DNA of 41,377 bases from an uncultured Sphingomonas sp. (GTDB lineage Bacteria; Pseudomonadota; Alphaproteobacteria; Sphingomonadales; Sphingomonadaceae): positions 1-41,377 of the forward strand of contig NZ_CAMLAC010000008.1 in NCBI RefSeq assembly GCF_946477935.1, in the 5' to 3' direction. The notes under the pieces are model-generated. The model made no database searches. It had not been told where the DNA came from and saw nothing but the letters and a program-made list of their open reading frames with translations. Positions 27,133-35,609 of the stretch are shown in pieces. Positions within the stretch are counted from its first letter, which is position 1. Each line of letters opens with the position of its first letter. The position numbers were made by a program, and so were the translations under genes.

Positions 27133-30100
27133 ATGCGAACCAATTTGTTCCTGGGTGTGGCTGCGGTCGCGCTCGTGATGCCGGTGGCGGCCACCGCACA
27201 GGAAACGACGTCGGCGATCCGCGGCACCGTGACGGCAGGCGGCACCCCCGTCGCCGGCGCGACCGTGACGATCGTCAACGTTCCCACCGGAACCACCACC
27301 ACCACGACCACCGATGCGAACGGCGGCTTCTCGTCGACCGGCCTGCGTCCAGGCGGTCCCTACACCGTGTCGGTCGCTGCCGCCGGCTATCAGGGTGCGC
27401 AGGTCACCGACATCCAGACCGTGGTCGCCCAGTCGTTCGAACTGCCGATCGAACTGACCGCCGCCGGAACCGCCGACGCGGGTGAGGGCGAAGAGATCGT
27501 CATCAGCGCCTCGCGCCTGCCCAATGCGCGCACGGTGTCGCAGGGTCCTGCAACCGTTCTGAACGCTGACGACATCGCCAACATCGCCAGCCTCAACCGC
27601 GACATTCGCGACCTGTCGCGCCGCGATCCGTTCGCCCGCCTGGACGACACGCCGACCGGCGGCCGCGCCATCTCGTTCGCCGGCCAGAACGCCCGCTACA
27701 ACCGCTTCACCGTGGACGGCGTGCCAATCACCGACAATTTCGGCCTCAACGCCGATGGCCTTCCGAGCCGCCGCTCGCCGATCCCGTTCGACGCAATTGG
27801 TCAGTTCCAGGCACAGGTCGCCCCCTATGACGTCCGCCAGGGCAACTTTCAGGGCGGCGCGATCAACATCATCCTGAAGTCGGGCACCAACGACTTCCAT
27901 GGCACCGGCTTCTACGCGCGTTCGGGCGACGAGTTCGTCGGCAAGCGCACCAAGCCTGGCCCGGGCATCCCGACCGGCCGCGCCGCAGTGCCGAACTTCA
28001 AGATCGATAATTTCGGCGCCGAACTTTCCGGTCCGATCATCCGCGACAAGCTGTTCTTCATGGTGGCGGGCGAGCGTCTGCGCGGCGGCCGTCCGATCCC
28101 GGAAGGTCCCACCGACAACAATGCCGGCACCGCGATCCCCAACCTGACGCAAGCGCAGGTCGATCAGGTGTCGGATATCGCGCAACGCATCTATGGCTAT
28201 GACACGGGCGGCGTGCAGCGCAGCCTGAACGACAAGGACGACCGCGTCGTTGCCCGCATCGATGCGAACCTTTCCGATACGCAGCGCCTGGCGCTGACCT
28301 ATACCTATGCCGATGACGGCATCACGCTGCTGAACAACACCTTCAGCACGATCACCACCGGCAGCCCGGGCCTGGGCCTGGCGTCGAACGCCTACACGCA
28401 GGGCAACCGCCTGCACACCGGCGTGGTGCAGTTGAACTCCGACTGGTCGGACACCTTCTCGACCGAGGCGCGCGGCTTCTACAAGCACTATACGCGTATC
28501 CAGGAGCCGCTGCTCGGCCGTGGCTTCGCGCAGATGCGCGTCTGCACCAACCCCGTTTCGCAAGGGTCGCTGACGGGTTGCGAAGGCCGCACCGGCCAGA
28601 CCGGCACCGACGCCGTCGTGGCCTTTGGTCCGGACAGCTCGCGCCAGACCAACCAGCTCTATACCGAAACCTGGGGTGGCCTGCTCCAAGCGCGCCTGAC
28701 GATGAACGACCACGACGTCCGCGTCTTCACCGAAATCCAGGACGTGTCGGTCTTCAACTCGTTCCTGCAGAACAGCGCCGGCGCCTATTATTTCGACTCG
28801 ATCGCCGACTTCGAGGCGCGTCGTGCCAATACCTTCCAGTACGGCAACGCGATTCGCGACAATAATGGCCTGCCCGCCTTCAACCCGGACGCAGCCGCGG
28901 CAAGCTTCGGCTACCAGAGCTACACGTTCGGCGTCATGGACAACTGGCGCGTCACGCCCACGCTGACCTTCAGCTACGGCGCGCGCTACGACCTGTATGC
29001 GATGCACGACCGCCCCGCGCTCAGCACCGCGTACCTCGCCCGCTATGCCAATGGTGCGATCGTCAATGGCGAGCGCAAGACGATCGCCGGCAACACCACC
29101 AACATCTCGGGCTTCAACCTCTTCCAGCCGCGCATCGGCTTCGACTGGAAGCCTGCACGCCGGCTCTCGATCCGCGGTGGCGGCGGCATCTTCGGCGGCG
29201 GCACCCCCGACGTCTATGTGTCGAACAGCTTCTCCAACACCGGCGTGCTGACCAACTCGCTGTCGATCAATCGCACCGCGACCGGCTTCACCGGATTCCC
29301 CGGCGGCACCGACGCGGCAACGCAGATCGCGGTTGGCAATGCGGCGCTGAACGGCGTCACCGGCAACTCGATCCCTGGTTCGGTGAACACCACGCTGGGC
29401 AATGCTGCCATCGCCACCAGTGCCACGGTCAACGCGCTCGACCCGAACTTCAAGGTGCCGTCGCAGTGGCGTACCACGCTGTCGGGCGAGTATAACGCCA
29501 ATCTGGGCCCGCTGGGTGACAACTGGATCTTCGGCGCCGACTTCCTGTATTCGCGCGTTCGCAACCAGGTGTATTTCACCGACATCCGCTCGCAGCCGAT
29601 CGCTGGATCGCTGACGCCGGATGGCCGCCAGCGTTACCAGAACATCATCGACGGCGCGGCCAGCACCAACACCAACACCGACATCCTGCTGACCAACACC
29701 ACCCGGGGCCGGTCGTACATCGCGGTCGCGCGCTTCGAAAAGGCGTGGGATCTCGGCCTGACCATCAACGGCAGCTTCACTTACGCCGATGTGAAGGATC
29801 AGGCGCCGGCGACCTCGTCGACCGCGGGTTCGAACTACAGCAACGGTGCGTTCGTCGATCCGAACAACGTCGCCTACGGCATCTCGAACGATCAGGTGAA
29901 GTACTTCTTCAAGTACGGCGTCAACTTCGATCATGCCTTCTTCGGCGATTACAAGACGCAGATCGGCCTGTTCGGCGAGACGCGCATCGGTCACCCGTTC
30001 AGCTACACCTTCCAGGACTATCAGCCCTCGGGTGGCACGCCGCGTTCGGCGATCTTCGGCACCACCGGCCGCAGCACGGCGACCGGCACCGGCGGCAACC

Positions 30101-30612
30101 GCTACCTGATGTACGTGCCGACGGTGAACGATCCGCTCGTGTCGTACAGCAGCGTCGAGTACCAGAATGCGCTCAATGCGTTCATCGACGCATCGGGCCT
30201 GAGCAAGTATCGTGGCAAGATCGCGCCGCGTAACGCGTTCAACTCGCGCTGGTTCACGCGTCTCGACCTGCACGTCTCGCAGGAAATCCCGACCGGCTTC
30301 GGCGGCTCGCGCCTCCAGGTCTTCGCGGACATCGAGAACTTCACCAACTTCATCAACAAGAAGTGGGGCCAGCTCCGCGAGTACACCTTCCCGTACAACG
30401 CAGCGGTCACGCAGGTGCAGTGCCTGACAACGCCGGTTGCCACCGGCACCGCGCTTACGCCTGCCCAGACCACGGCCAACGCAAGCCAGGCCTGCGCGCA
30501 GTATCGCTACTCGCCGCTCGGTGGCACGACCAGCTTCACGACCCCGACCGACCAGGTCTATGTGAACCAGTCGCTCTACTCGATCCGCGTCGGTGCGCGC
30601 TTCACCTTCTGA
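27133..30612 (+). CDS. TonB-dependent receptor, Oar-like, with carboxypeptidase-regulatory domain
   Basis: 1159-residue outer-membrane receptor. Signal peptide MRTNLFLGVAAVALVMPVAATAQ; an immunoglobulin-like CarboxypepD_reg domain (about 27-110, IRGTVTAGGTPVAGATVTIV ... GLRPGGPYTVSVAAAGYQ); TonB-box-like EIVISASR near 120; plug domain with NRDIRDLSRRDPFARLDD, RYNRFTVDGVPITDNFGL and GGAINIILKSGTNDFHGTGFYARSG; then a barrel of over 900 residues ending in an aromatic residue (ARFTF), as BAM substrates do. This architecture matches Oar-type receptors, which import or export large ligands, but the ligand is unknown. Expression may be controlled by the dyad upstream and by the kinase/regulator pair downstream (inference). 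Confidence 0.9.
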   Translation: MRTNLFLGVAAVALVMPVAATAQETTSAIRGTVTAGGTPVAGATVTIVNVPTGTTTTTTTDANGGFSSTGLRPGGPYTVSVAAAGYQGAQVTDIQTVVAQSFELPIELTAAGTADAGEGEEIVISASRLPNARTVSQGPATVLNADDIANIASLNRDIRDLSRRDPFARLDDTPTGGRAISFAGQNARYNRFTVDGVPITDNFGLNADGLPSRRSPIPFDAIGQFQAQVAPYDVRQGNFQGGAINIILKSGTNDFHGTGFYARSGDEFVGKRTKPGPGIPTGRAAVPNFKIDNFGAELSGPIIRDKLFFMVAGERLRGGRPIPEGPTDNNAGTAIPNLTQAQVDQVSDIAQRIYGYDTGGVQRSLNDKDDRVVARIDANLSDTQRLALTYTYADDGITLLNNTFSTITTGSPGLGLASNAYTQGNRLHTGVVQLNSDWSDTFSTEARGFYKHYTRIQEPLLGRGFAQMRVCTNPVSQGSLTGCEGRTGQTGTDAVVAFGPDSSRQTNQLYTETWGGLLQARLTMNDHDVRVFTEIQDVSVFNSFLQNSAGAYYFDSIADFEARRANTFQYGNAIRDNNGLPAFNPDAAAASFGYQSYTFGVMDNWRVTPTLTFSYGARYDLYAMHDRPALSTAYLARYANGAIVNGERKTIAGNTTNISGFNLFQPRIGFDWKPARRLSIRGGGGIFGGGTPDVYVSNSFSNTGVLTNSLSINRTATGFTGFPGGTDAATQIAVGNAALNGVTGNSIPGSVNTTLGNAAIATSATVNALDPNFKVPSQWRTTLSGEYNANLGPLGDNWIFGADFLYSRVRNQVYFTDIRSQPIAGSLTPDGRQRYQNIIDGAASTNTNTDILLTNTTRGRSYIAVARFEKAWDLGLTINGSFTYADVKDQAPATSSTAGSNYSNGAFVDPNNVAYGISNDQVKYFFKYGVNFDHAFFGDYKTQIGLFGETRIGHPFSYTFQDYQPSGGTPRSAIFGTTGRSTATGTGGNRYLMYVPTVNDPLVSYSSVEYQNALNAFIDASGLSKYRGKIAPRNAFNSRWFTRLDLHVSQEIPTGFGGSRLQVFADIENFTNFINKKWGQLREYTFPYNAAVTQVQCLTTPVATGTALTPAQTTANASQACAQYRYSPLGGTTSFTTPTDQVYVNQSLYSIRVGARFTF

Positions 30613-30631
30613 TCCGCGTCACCACCCAAAC

Positions 30632-30676
30632 CGAAGGCCGTCGCTCCCTTGCCGGAGCGGCGGCCTTCGTCGTTTT
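30632..30676 (+). terminator. terminator of the TonB-dependent receptor gene
   Basis: A 16-bp stem (30632-30647 with 30654-30669, one wobble) and CTTGCC loop, followed by TCGTTTT. It begins 19 nt after the stop and separates the receptor from the kinase gene. Confidence 0.8.
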
Positions 30677-30713
30677 GCACCGGCGCCCCGGTGCGTGTAG
30701 AGCCCGCATTGCA

Positions 30714-31835
30714 ATGGCCACGTCTTCGCTCGCTGCTCCTTCGCGCCCGCCGCTGTCCGCGCGGCCGTTTTTCGAGAACAAGGCGCGTGCCTTCTGGATT
30801 TTGCAGGCCGCCGGGTGGAGCGGCTATCTGGTCCTGCGCAGCGTCGTGGCGATCTCGAACGGCTTCTCGCTCGAAAAGATCATCCCGGTCATCATCGAGG
30901 CGATCCTGGGCTATTGCATCACGCTGCTGCTCTCGACGCTGTACGGCTATTACCGGCGCATCCCGCGCATCGCGGGTGTGTTCCTGACGCTGGCGACGCT
31001 GAGCGCCGCGACCTTCCTCTACGCCTCGCTCAATGCCTTTTCCTTCTCGTTCATCACCACCTCCACCCCCGGCGTCAGCCTGATCCTGCTGCTCGGCACG
31101 CTGTTCCTGAACCTGGTGGTGCTCGCCGGCTGGTCGGCGCTCTATTTCGCGATCAACTATTATCTGATCGTCGAGGACCAGATGGACGAGATGCGCGCGC
31201 TGGAGCTGCAGGCGTCGTCCGCGCAACTGGCGATGCTACGCTACCAGTTGAACCCGCATTTCCTGTTCAACACGCTCAATTCCATCTCCACGCTGGTGCT
31301 GCTGAAACAGACCGAGCGGGCGAACGCGATGCTCAGCCGGCTGTCCTCCTTCCTGCGCTACACCCTTGCCAACGAGCCTACCGCGCACGTCACCGTCGCG
31401 CAGGAAGTGGAGACGCTGAAGCTGTACCTCGAAATTGAAAAGATGCGTTTCGAGGAGCGGCTGCGCCCCAGCTTCGAGATCGATCCCCGCGCCGAACGCG
31501 CTCGCCTGCCCTCGCTGCTGCTCCAGCCACTCGTTGAAAATGCGATCAAATATGCTGTCACTCCGCAGGAGGAAGGCGCCGAGATCGCGGTCAGCGTGCG
31601 GCTCGCCGGGCAATGGGTGCAGATCGGCGTATCGGACAGCGGTCCCGGCTTGCACGAGGTGCGGCATTCGCCAAGCCTTTCAACCGGTGTGGGGCTCTCC
31701 AATATCCGGGAGCGGCTGGCGCAGGCTTATGGCCTGCACCATCGCTTCGAGACGCGCTCCGCGCCCGCTGGCGGGTTTTCGGTTCATATCGAGATCCCGT
31801 TCCAGCTCGAGACTGTGAATAGAGAGGCCGCATGA
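30714..31835 (+). CDS. sensor histidine kinase, LytS/YehU (His_kinase) type
   Basis: 373 residues. Four hydrophobic segments (about 27-47, 55-78, 86-110, 120-149) form the membrane sensor, then a short coiled coil leads to the His_kinase domain: phospho-acceptor H182 in LRYQLNPHFLFNTLNSIS, and ATP-binding LLLQPLVENAIKYAV, VSDSGPGL and TGVGLSNIRERL. The input signal is not evident, as there is no recognisable periplasmic ligand domain. The reading frame extends upstream through the terminator, so ATG 30714 is chosen as the first start after it. Its last codons overlap the response regulator start by 4 nt, so the two are translationally coupled. Confidence 0.9.
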   Translation: MATSSLAAPSRPPLSARPFFENKARAFWILQAAGWSGYLVLRSVVAISNGFSLEKIIPVIIEAILGYCITLLLSTLYGYYRRIPRIAGVFLTLATLSAATFLYASLNAFSFSFITTSTPGVSLILLLGTLFLNLVVLAGWSALYFAINYYLIVEDQMDEMRALELQASSAQLAMLRYQLNPHFLFNTLNSISTLVLLKQTERANAMLSRLSSFLRYTLANEPTAHVTVAQEVETLKLYLEIEKMRFEERLRPSFEIDPRAERARLPSLLLQPLVENAIKYAVTPQEEGAEIAVSVRLAGQWVQIGVSDSGPGLHEVRHSPSLSTGVGLSNIRERLAQAYGLHHRFETRSAPAGGFSVHIEIPFQLETVNREAA

Positions 31836-32641
31836 CCATCCGTACCATCCTCGTCGACGACGAGCCCCTGGCGATCCAGGGACTGGAGCTTCGCCTCCAG
31901 GCGCACGACGACGTCGAGATCATCGAGAAATGCATGAACGGGCGCGAGGCGATCCGCGCGATCAAGACGCACAAGCCCGATCTGGTCTTTCTCGACATCC
32001 AGATGCCCGGTTTCGACGGCTTTTCGGTCGTCCAGGGGCTGATGGAGGTAGAGCCGCCGCTGTTCGTCTTCTGCACCGCCTATTCCGATCACGCCCTGCG
32101 CGCGTTCGAGGCGCAGGCGGTCGATTACCTGATGAAGCCGGTGGACGAATCGCGGCTGGGCGACACGCTCGATCGCGTCCGCCAGCGCCTGGCCGAGAAG
32201 CGCGGTGCCAACGAAACCGAAAAGCTGAAGGAAGCGCTGGCCGAACACGCCCCCGAGGCGGCGGCCGACCTGACCGCCGATGGCGCCGGCAGCGGCGAAC
32301 ACGCATCCAACCGCTTTGAAAAGCTCATCAACATCAAGGATCGCGGCCAGATCTTCCGCGTCGATGTCGACACGATCGAGCTGATCGAGGCGGCGGGCGA
32401 TTACATGGTCATCAAGACCGGCGACAATTCGCTGGTCCTGCGTGAAACCATGAAGGATCTGGAGAAGCGCCTCGACCCCCGCCGCTTCCAGCGCGTCCAT
32501 CGCTCGACGATCGTCAATCTCGATCTGGTCAAGCAGGTGAAGCCGCACACCAACGGCGAATGCTTCCTGGTGCTCGACTCGGGCGCGCAGGTGAAGGTCT
32601 CGCGATCCTACCGCGATGTGGTGGCGCGCTTCGTTCACTGA
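31832..32641 (+). CDS. LytTR-family response regulator
   Basis: 269 residues. The receiver domain carries D9-D10-E11, phospho-acceptor D55 (LVFLDIQMPGFDGF) and K102 (YLMKPVDE). A linker rich in Ala/Glu (about 115-160) leads to a LytTR DNA-binding domain: LINIKDRGQIFRVDVDTIELIEAAGDYMVI, then RRFQRVHRSTIVNLD and the end VKVSRSYRDVVARF. It is cognate to the overlapping kinase. The nearest plausible targets are its own operon and the TonB receptor upstream. No CheY-only truncation; all key residues are present. Confidence 0.92.
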   Translation: MTIRTILVDDEPLAIQGLELRLQAHDDVEIIEKCMNGREAIRAIKTHKPDLVFLDIQMPGFDGFSVVQGLMEVEPPLFVFCTAYSDHALRAFEAQAVDYLMKPVDESRLGDTLDRVRQRLAEKRGANETEKLKEALAEHAPEAAADLTADGAGSGEHASNRFEKLINIKDRGQIFRVDVDTIELIEAAGDYMVIKTGDNSLVLRETMKDLEKRLDPRRFQRVHRSTIVNLDLVKQVKPHTNGECFLVLDSGAQVKVSRSYRDVVARFVH

Positions 32642-32678
32642 TCGCAGGGTGCGCCGAAGCATCCATCCTCTCGACATG

Positions 32679-32708
32679 CGGGTCGGCCGGCAACGGCCGG
32701 CCCGTTTT
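32679..32708 (+). terminator. terminator after the LytTR regulator / before the ABC-F gene
   Basis: CGGGTCGGCCG (32679-32689) pairs with CGGCCGGCCCG (32694-32704), one wobble, GCAA loop, followed by TTTT. Only 4 nt separate it from the ribosome site (GGAGG, 32713-32717) of the next gene. Confidence 0.8.
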
Positions 32709-32725
32709 GCATGGAGGCTTCCCCC

Positions 32726-34618
32726 GTGACGCCGGCCCCGCAAAATGCTAACGGCGCGCCCATGCTCAATCTCAACGGCATCACCGTGCGGCTCGGCGGC
32801 CGCACGATCCTCGACCGCGCATCGGCGGCACTTCCTCCCGGCAGCCGCGTCGGCCTGATCGGCCGCAACGGCGCGGGCAAGTCGACGCTCGTCCGCGTCA
32901 TCGCCAAGCAGTTGGAGGCCGACGAGGGCGCCGCCGAGATGCCGCGCGGCAGCCGCCTCGGCTATATCGCGCAGGAGGCCCCTTCGGGCACCTCCACGCC
33001 GTTCGACACGGTGCTGGAAGCCGATACCGAGCGCGCCACGCTGATGGTCGCGTCCGAGACGGAGACCGATCCTGACAAGCTGGGCGACATCTACGAACGC
33101 CTGATCGCGATCGACGCCTATACCGCGCCCGCGCGCGCCGCGACGATCCTGAAGGGTCTGGGCTTCGACGAGGAGATGCAGGGCCGCCCGCTCGACAGCT
33201 TCTCGGGCGGGTGGAAGATGCGCGTCGCGCTCGCCGCCCTGCTCTTCTCCGCGCCGGACGTGCTGCTGCTCGACGAGCCGTCGAACCACCTCGATCTCGA
33301 AGCGGTGATGTGGCTGGAGGATTTCCTCAAATCCTACCGCGCCACCATCCTGCTGGTCAGCCACGAGCGCGACTTCCTCAACAACGTCGTCGACCACATC
33401 CTGCATCTGCAGGGTGGCAAGGTGACGCTCTATGTCGGCGGCTACGACTCGTTCGAGCGCCAGCGTGCCGAACGCATGGCGCAGTTGGCGGCCGCCAAGG
33501 CGAACCAAGACGTGCAGCGCGCCAAGTTGCAGGACTATATCGCCCGCAACTCGGCCCGCGCCTCCACCGCCAAGCAGGCGCAGAGCCGGCAGAAGATGCT
33601 CGCCAAGATGCAGCCGATCGCCGAGCTGGCGAACGACCCATCGCTGTCCTTCGACTTCCCCGATCCCGACGAGTTGCGCCCGCCGCTCATCACGCTCGAC
33701 ATGGCGACGGTCGGCTATGCCGAAACCCCGATCCTGAAGCGGCTGAACCTGCGTCTCGACCCCGATGACCGGATCGCGCTGCTCGGCCGCAACGGCAACG
33801 GCAAGACGACGCTGGCGCGCCTGCTCGCCGCGCAACTGGCGCCGATGGACGGCGAGATGAACGCGTCGGGCAAGATGCGCGTCGGCTATTTCACCCAGTA
33901 TCAGGTGGAGGAACTCGACGCGACCGATACGCCGCTCGAACACATGACCCGCATCATGAAGGGCGCCAGCCCGGCGGCGGTACGCGCACAACTCGGTCGC
34001 TTCGGCTTTTCGGGCGACAAGGCGACGACTTTGGTCGGCAAGCTGTCGGGCGGCGAGCGTGCGCGCCTGGCGCTCGCGCTCATCACCCGCGATGCGCCGC
34101 ACATGCTGATCCTCGACGAGCCGACCAACCACCTCGACGTCGACGCACGCGAGGCGCTGGTCCAGGCGCTGAACGGCTATAAGGGCGCGGTCGTCCTCGT
34201 CAGCCACGATCGCCACATGCTGGAAATGACCGCGGACCGGCTGGTGCTGGTCGATCAGGGCACCGCGCGCGAATTCGATGGGACGCTGGACGATTACATC
34301 GCCTTCGTGCTGTCCGGCGACAGCAAGCCTGCCGAACCCAAATCCGCCAATAAGTCGGATCGCAAAGCGTCCGCGGCGTACAAGGAAGCGGAAAAGGCCC
34401 GCAAGAAACTGATCCGCGAGGCGGAGGCGGAGACCACGAAGCTGACCGCCGAACTGACCGAGATCGATCGCGCGATGTTCGATCCCTCGACCGCCACACC
34501 CGCGCTGGCGAAACTGACGATGACGGACCTGATGAAGCGCCGCGCGGCGCTACAGGATCAGCTGGAGGCCGCCGAAACCCGCTGGATGGAAGCCAGCGAA
34601 GCCCTGGAAGCGGCCTGA
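32726..34618 (+). CDS. ABC-F family ATP-binding protein, YheS-like
   Basis: 630 residues; soluble ATPase with two ABC cassettes and no membrane domain, acting on ribosomes. Cassette 1: GRNGAGKST, FSGGWKMRVAL, VLLLDEPSNHLDLE; cassette 2: GRNGNGKTT, LSGGERARLAL, MLILDEPTNHLDVD; both have intact SHER/SHDR switch histidines. The linker is LQDYIARNSARASTAKQAQSRQKML. A Lys/Glu-rich coiled coil forms the C-terminus (about 540-630). The order and motifs resemble YheS. The start GTG 32726 is chosen because GGAGG lies 8 nt upstream; ATG 32711 would overlap that site and ATG 32762 has none. Confidence 0.9.
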   Translation: MTPAPQNANGAPMLNLNGITVRLGGRTILDRASAALPPGSRVGLIGRNGAGKSTLVRVIAKQLEADEGAAEMPRGSRLGYIAQEAPSGTSTPFDTVLEADTERATLMVASETETDPDKLGDIYERLIAIDAYTAPARAATILKGLGFDEEMQGRPLDSFSGGWKMRVALAALLFSAPDVLLLDEPSNHLDLEAVMWLEDFLKSYRATILLVSHERDFLNNVVDHILHLQGGKVTLYVGGYDSFERQRAERMAQLAAAKANQDVQRAKLQDYIARNSARASTAKQAQSRQKMLAKMQPIAELANDPSLSFDFPDPDELRPPLITLDMATVGYAETPILKRLNLRLDPDDRIALLGRNGNGKTTLARLLAAQLAPMDGEMNASGKMRVGYFTQYQVEELDATDTPLEHMTRIMKGASPAAVRAQLGRFGFSGDKATTLVGKLSGGERARLALALITRDAPHMLILDEPTNHLDVDAREALVQALNGYKGAVVLVSHDRHMLEMTADRLVLVDQGTAREFDGTLDDYIAFVLSGDSKPAEPKSANKSDRKASAAYKEAEKARKKLIREAEAETTKLTAELTEIDRAMFDPSTATPALAKLTMTDLMKRRAALQDQLEAAETRWMEASEALEAA

Positions 34619-34626
34619 CCCTTACC

Positions 34627-34728
34627 CCCTCTCCCCTCCGGGGAGAGGGAGGGGCCTGCGGCCGAAGGCCGTGGGAGGGTGAGGGGCAGCCCAGCAGTGC
34701 GACGCTGCTTGCAGGCCCCTCACCCTCC
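34627..34728. repeat. REP-like intergenic palindromic repeat, copy 1
   Basis: The 34619-34736 gap is filled by a repeat: hairpin CCCTCTCCCC-TCC-GGGGAGAGGG (34627-34649), a GCGGCCGAAGGCCGT hairpin, then GGAGGGTGAGGGGC (34674-34687), whose reverse complement appears at 34715-34728. The same unit recurs at 41290-41377. It may also end transcription of the ABC-F gene. Confidence 0.75.
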
Positions 34729-34736
34729 AAAGAAGA

Positions 34737-35000
34737 TTACGCCTCCTCCGCGTCACCCGCCGCGGGATTCTCGATCCAGGCCTCGACCGGCCCGGTCAAC
34801 TTGATCGTCAGCGGCCGGCCATGCCGGTCCATCTTCTTGCCCAGCGCGACCCGGATCCAGCCCTCGGAAATCGAGTATTCCTCGACATCGCGGCGTTCCT
34901 GCCCCTTGAAGCGGATGCCAACCCCGCGCTGGAGCAGGTCCTGGTCGAAATACGGGCTGTCGGGGCTCGTCGAAAGACGATCGGGAGGCGTATCGGTCAT
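34737..35000 (-). CDS. DUF3297 family protein
   Basis: 87-residue protein of the DUF3297 family (short, widespread in proteobacteria, function unknown). Conserved parts are the acidic SPYFDQDLLQRGVGIRFKG, EEYSISEGWIRVALGKKMDRHGRPLTIKL and GPVEAWIE. No signal or membrane segment. It is a single gene read toward the repeat element; the Tyr-rich repeat protein gene lies upstream on the same strand but behind its own terminator. Confidence 0.85.
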   Translation of the reverse strand: MTDTPPDRLSTSPDSPYFDQDLLQRGVGIRFKGQERRDVEEYSISEGWIRVALGKKMDRHGRPLTIKLTGPVEAWIENPAAGDAEEA

Positions 35001-35036
35001 GCGCCGCGCTTAGCCTTGCGGCCATCGGCTTGCCAA

Positions 35037-35069
35037 GCAAAAGCGGCGCCGGATCACGCCGACGCCGCT
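35037..35069 (-). terminator. terminator of the Tyr-rich repeat protein gene
   Basis: On the minus strand AGCGGCGTCGG-CGTGAT-CCGGCGCCGCT (35042-35069, one wobble) is followed by TTTGCTT. It is placed 9 nt after the stop at 35078. Confidence 0.7.
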
Positions 35070-35077
35070 CCGTTGGA

Positions 35078-35479
35078 TCAGTCGCAGATCCGCACGCGGA
35101 CGTTGCGACCCCAATAGGGGTCCCACCGCCAGTCGTTCCAGCAGCGCGGCTGGTAATAGGCGCGCGGCGGCGGCGCGTAGTAGGGATCATAGGCATAGCC
35201 ACGATCCGCATAATAACCGCGGTCATAATAACCACGGTCATAATAGCCGCGATCATAATAGCGGTTGCGGTTGTTGGACGCGATCGCCGCGCCCACGCCC
35301 AGCCCCAATATGCCGCCCAGCAACGCACCCGCCGCGACGTCCCCGCCGCGATCCCGGTGGTGCCAGCCGCCACCATAGCCTCGGCCGCGCCATCGCTGCG
35401 CATCGGCCGGGGCCGCCGCGGTGAAGACCGTCGCGGCAAGGGTCAGTCCCAAACCTGCCTTCTTCCATCCATGGATCAT
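35078..35479 (-). CDS. small exported Tyr-rich repeat protein with a glycine zipper
   Basis: 133 residues from ATG 35479, with a perfect GGAGG 6 nt before it. Signal peptide MIHGWKKAGLGLTLAATVFTAAAPADAQ, then Gly/Arg/Trp-rich GRGYGGGWHHRDRGG, a glycine-zipper-like hydrophobic helix AAGALLGGILGLGVGAAIA (about 51-69), and tandem YYDRG units followed by YYADRGYAYDPYYAPPPRAYY. The C-terminus CWNDWRWDPYWGRNVRVRIC has two cysteines that may pair. Similar proteins are common in sphingomonads and are usually annotated as hypothetical; envelope location is likely. Function unknown. Confidence 0.8.
   Translation of the reverse strand: MIHGWKKAGLGLTLAATVFTAAAPADAQRWRGRGYGGGWHHRDRGGDVAAGALLGGILGLGVGAAIASNNRNRYYDRGYYDRGYYDRGYYADRGYAYDPYYAPPPRAYYQPRCWNDWRWDPYWGRNVRVRICD
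35203..35262. repeat. 15-bp tandem repeat encoding YYDRG
   Basis: Units of the type CGCGGTCATAATAAC (plus strand) occur about four times in tandem inside the Tyr-rich protein gene, differing at one or two bases (CGG/CGA, AAC/AGC). In frame, so copy-number change would only lengthen or shorten the Tyr tract. Confidence 0.75.
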
Positions 35480-35609
35480 CTCGAACCTCCGATACTGACA
35501 CGCCCGGTCCGCTGGAGACAAAAACGCGTAAAGGTGCGAGCGTGTTGCCTGTCCTGCCCGTTTCGGGCTGAATGGCGGCGGAATGCGGTGTTTAGATGGG
35601 GTTCAGGCG

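Noticed and set aside
27130..30273. A 1047-codon open frame on the minus strand across the TonB-dependent receptor gene
   Set aside because: High-GC codon bias of the real gene leaves the opposite strand free of stops. The translation is Arg/Val/Ala-rich without domains, and the plus strand encodes a complete receptor.
31784..34216. An 810-codon minus-strand frame across the LytTR regulator and ABC-F genes
   Set aside because: Low-complexity product with no recognisable motif, opposite to two genes with full motif sets; a bias artefact.
35203..35262. Tandem repeats that might suggest a CRISPR array
   Set aside because: The repeats are 15 bp, contiguous, lack spacers and are in frame within a protein gene; no cas genes nearby.
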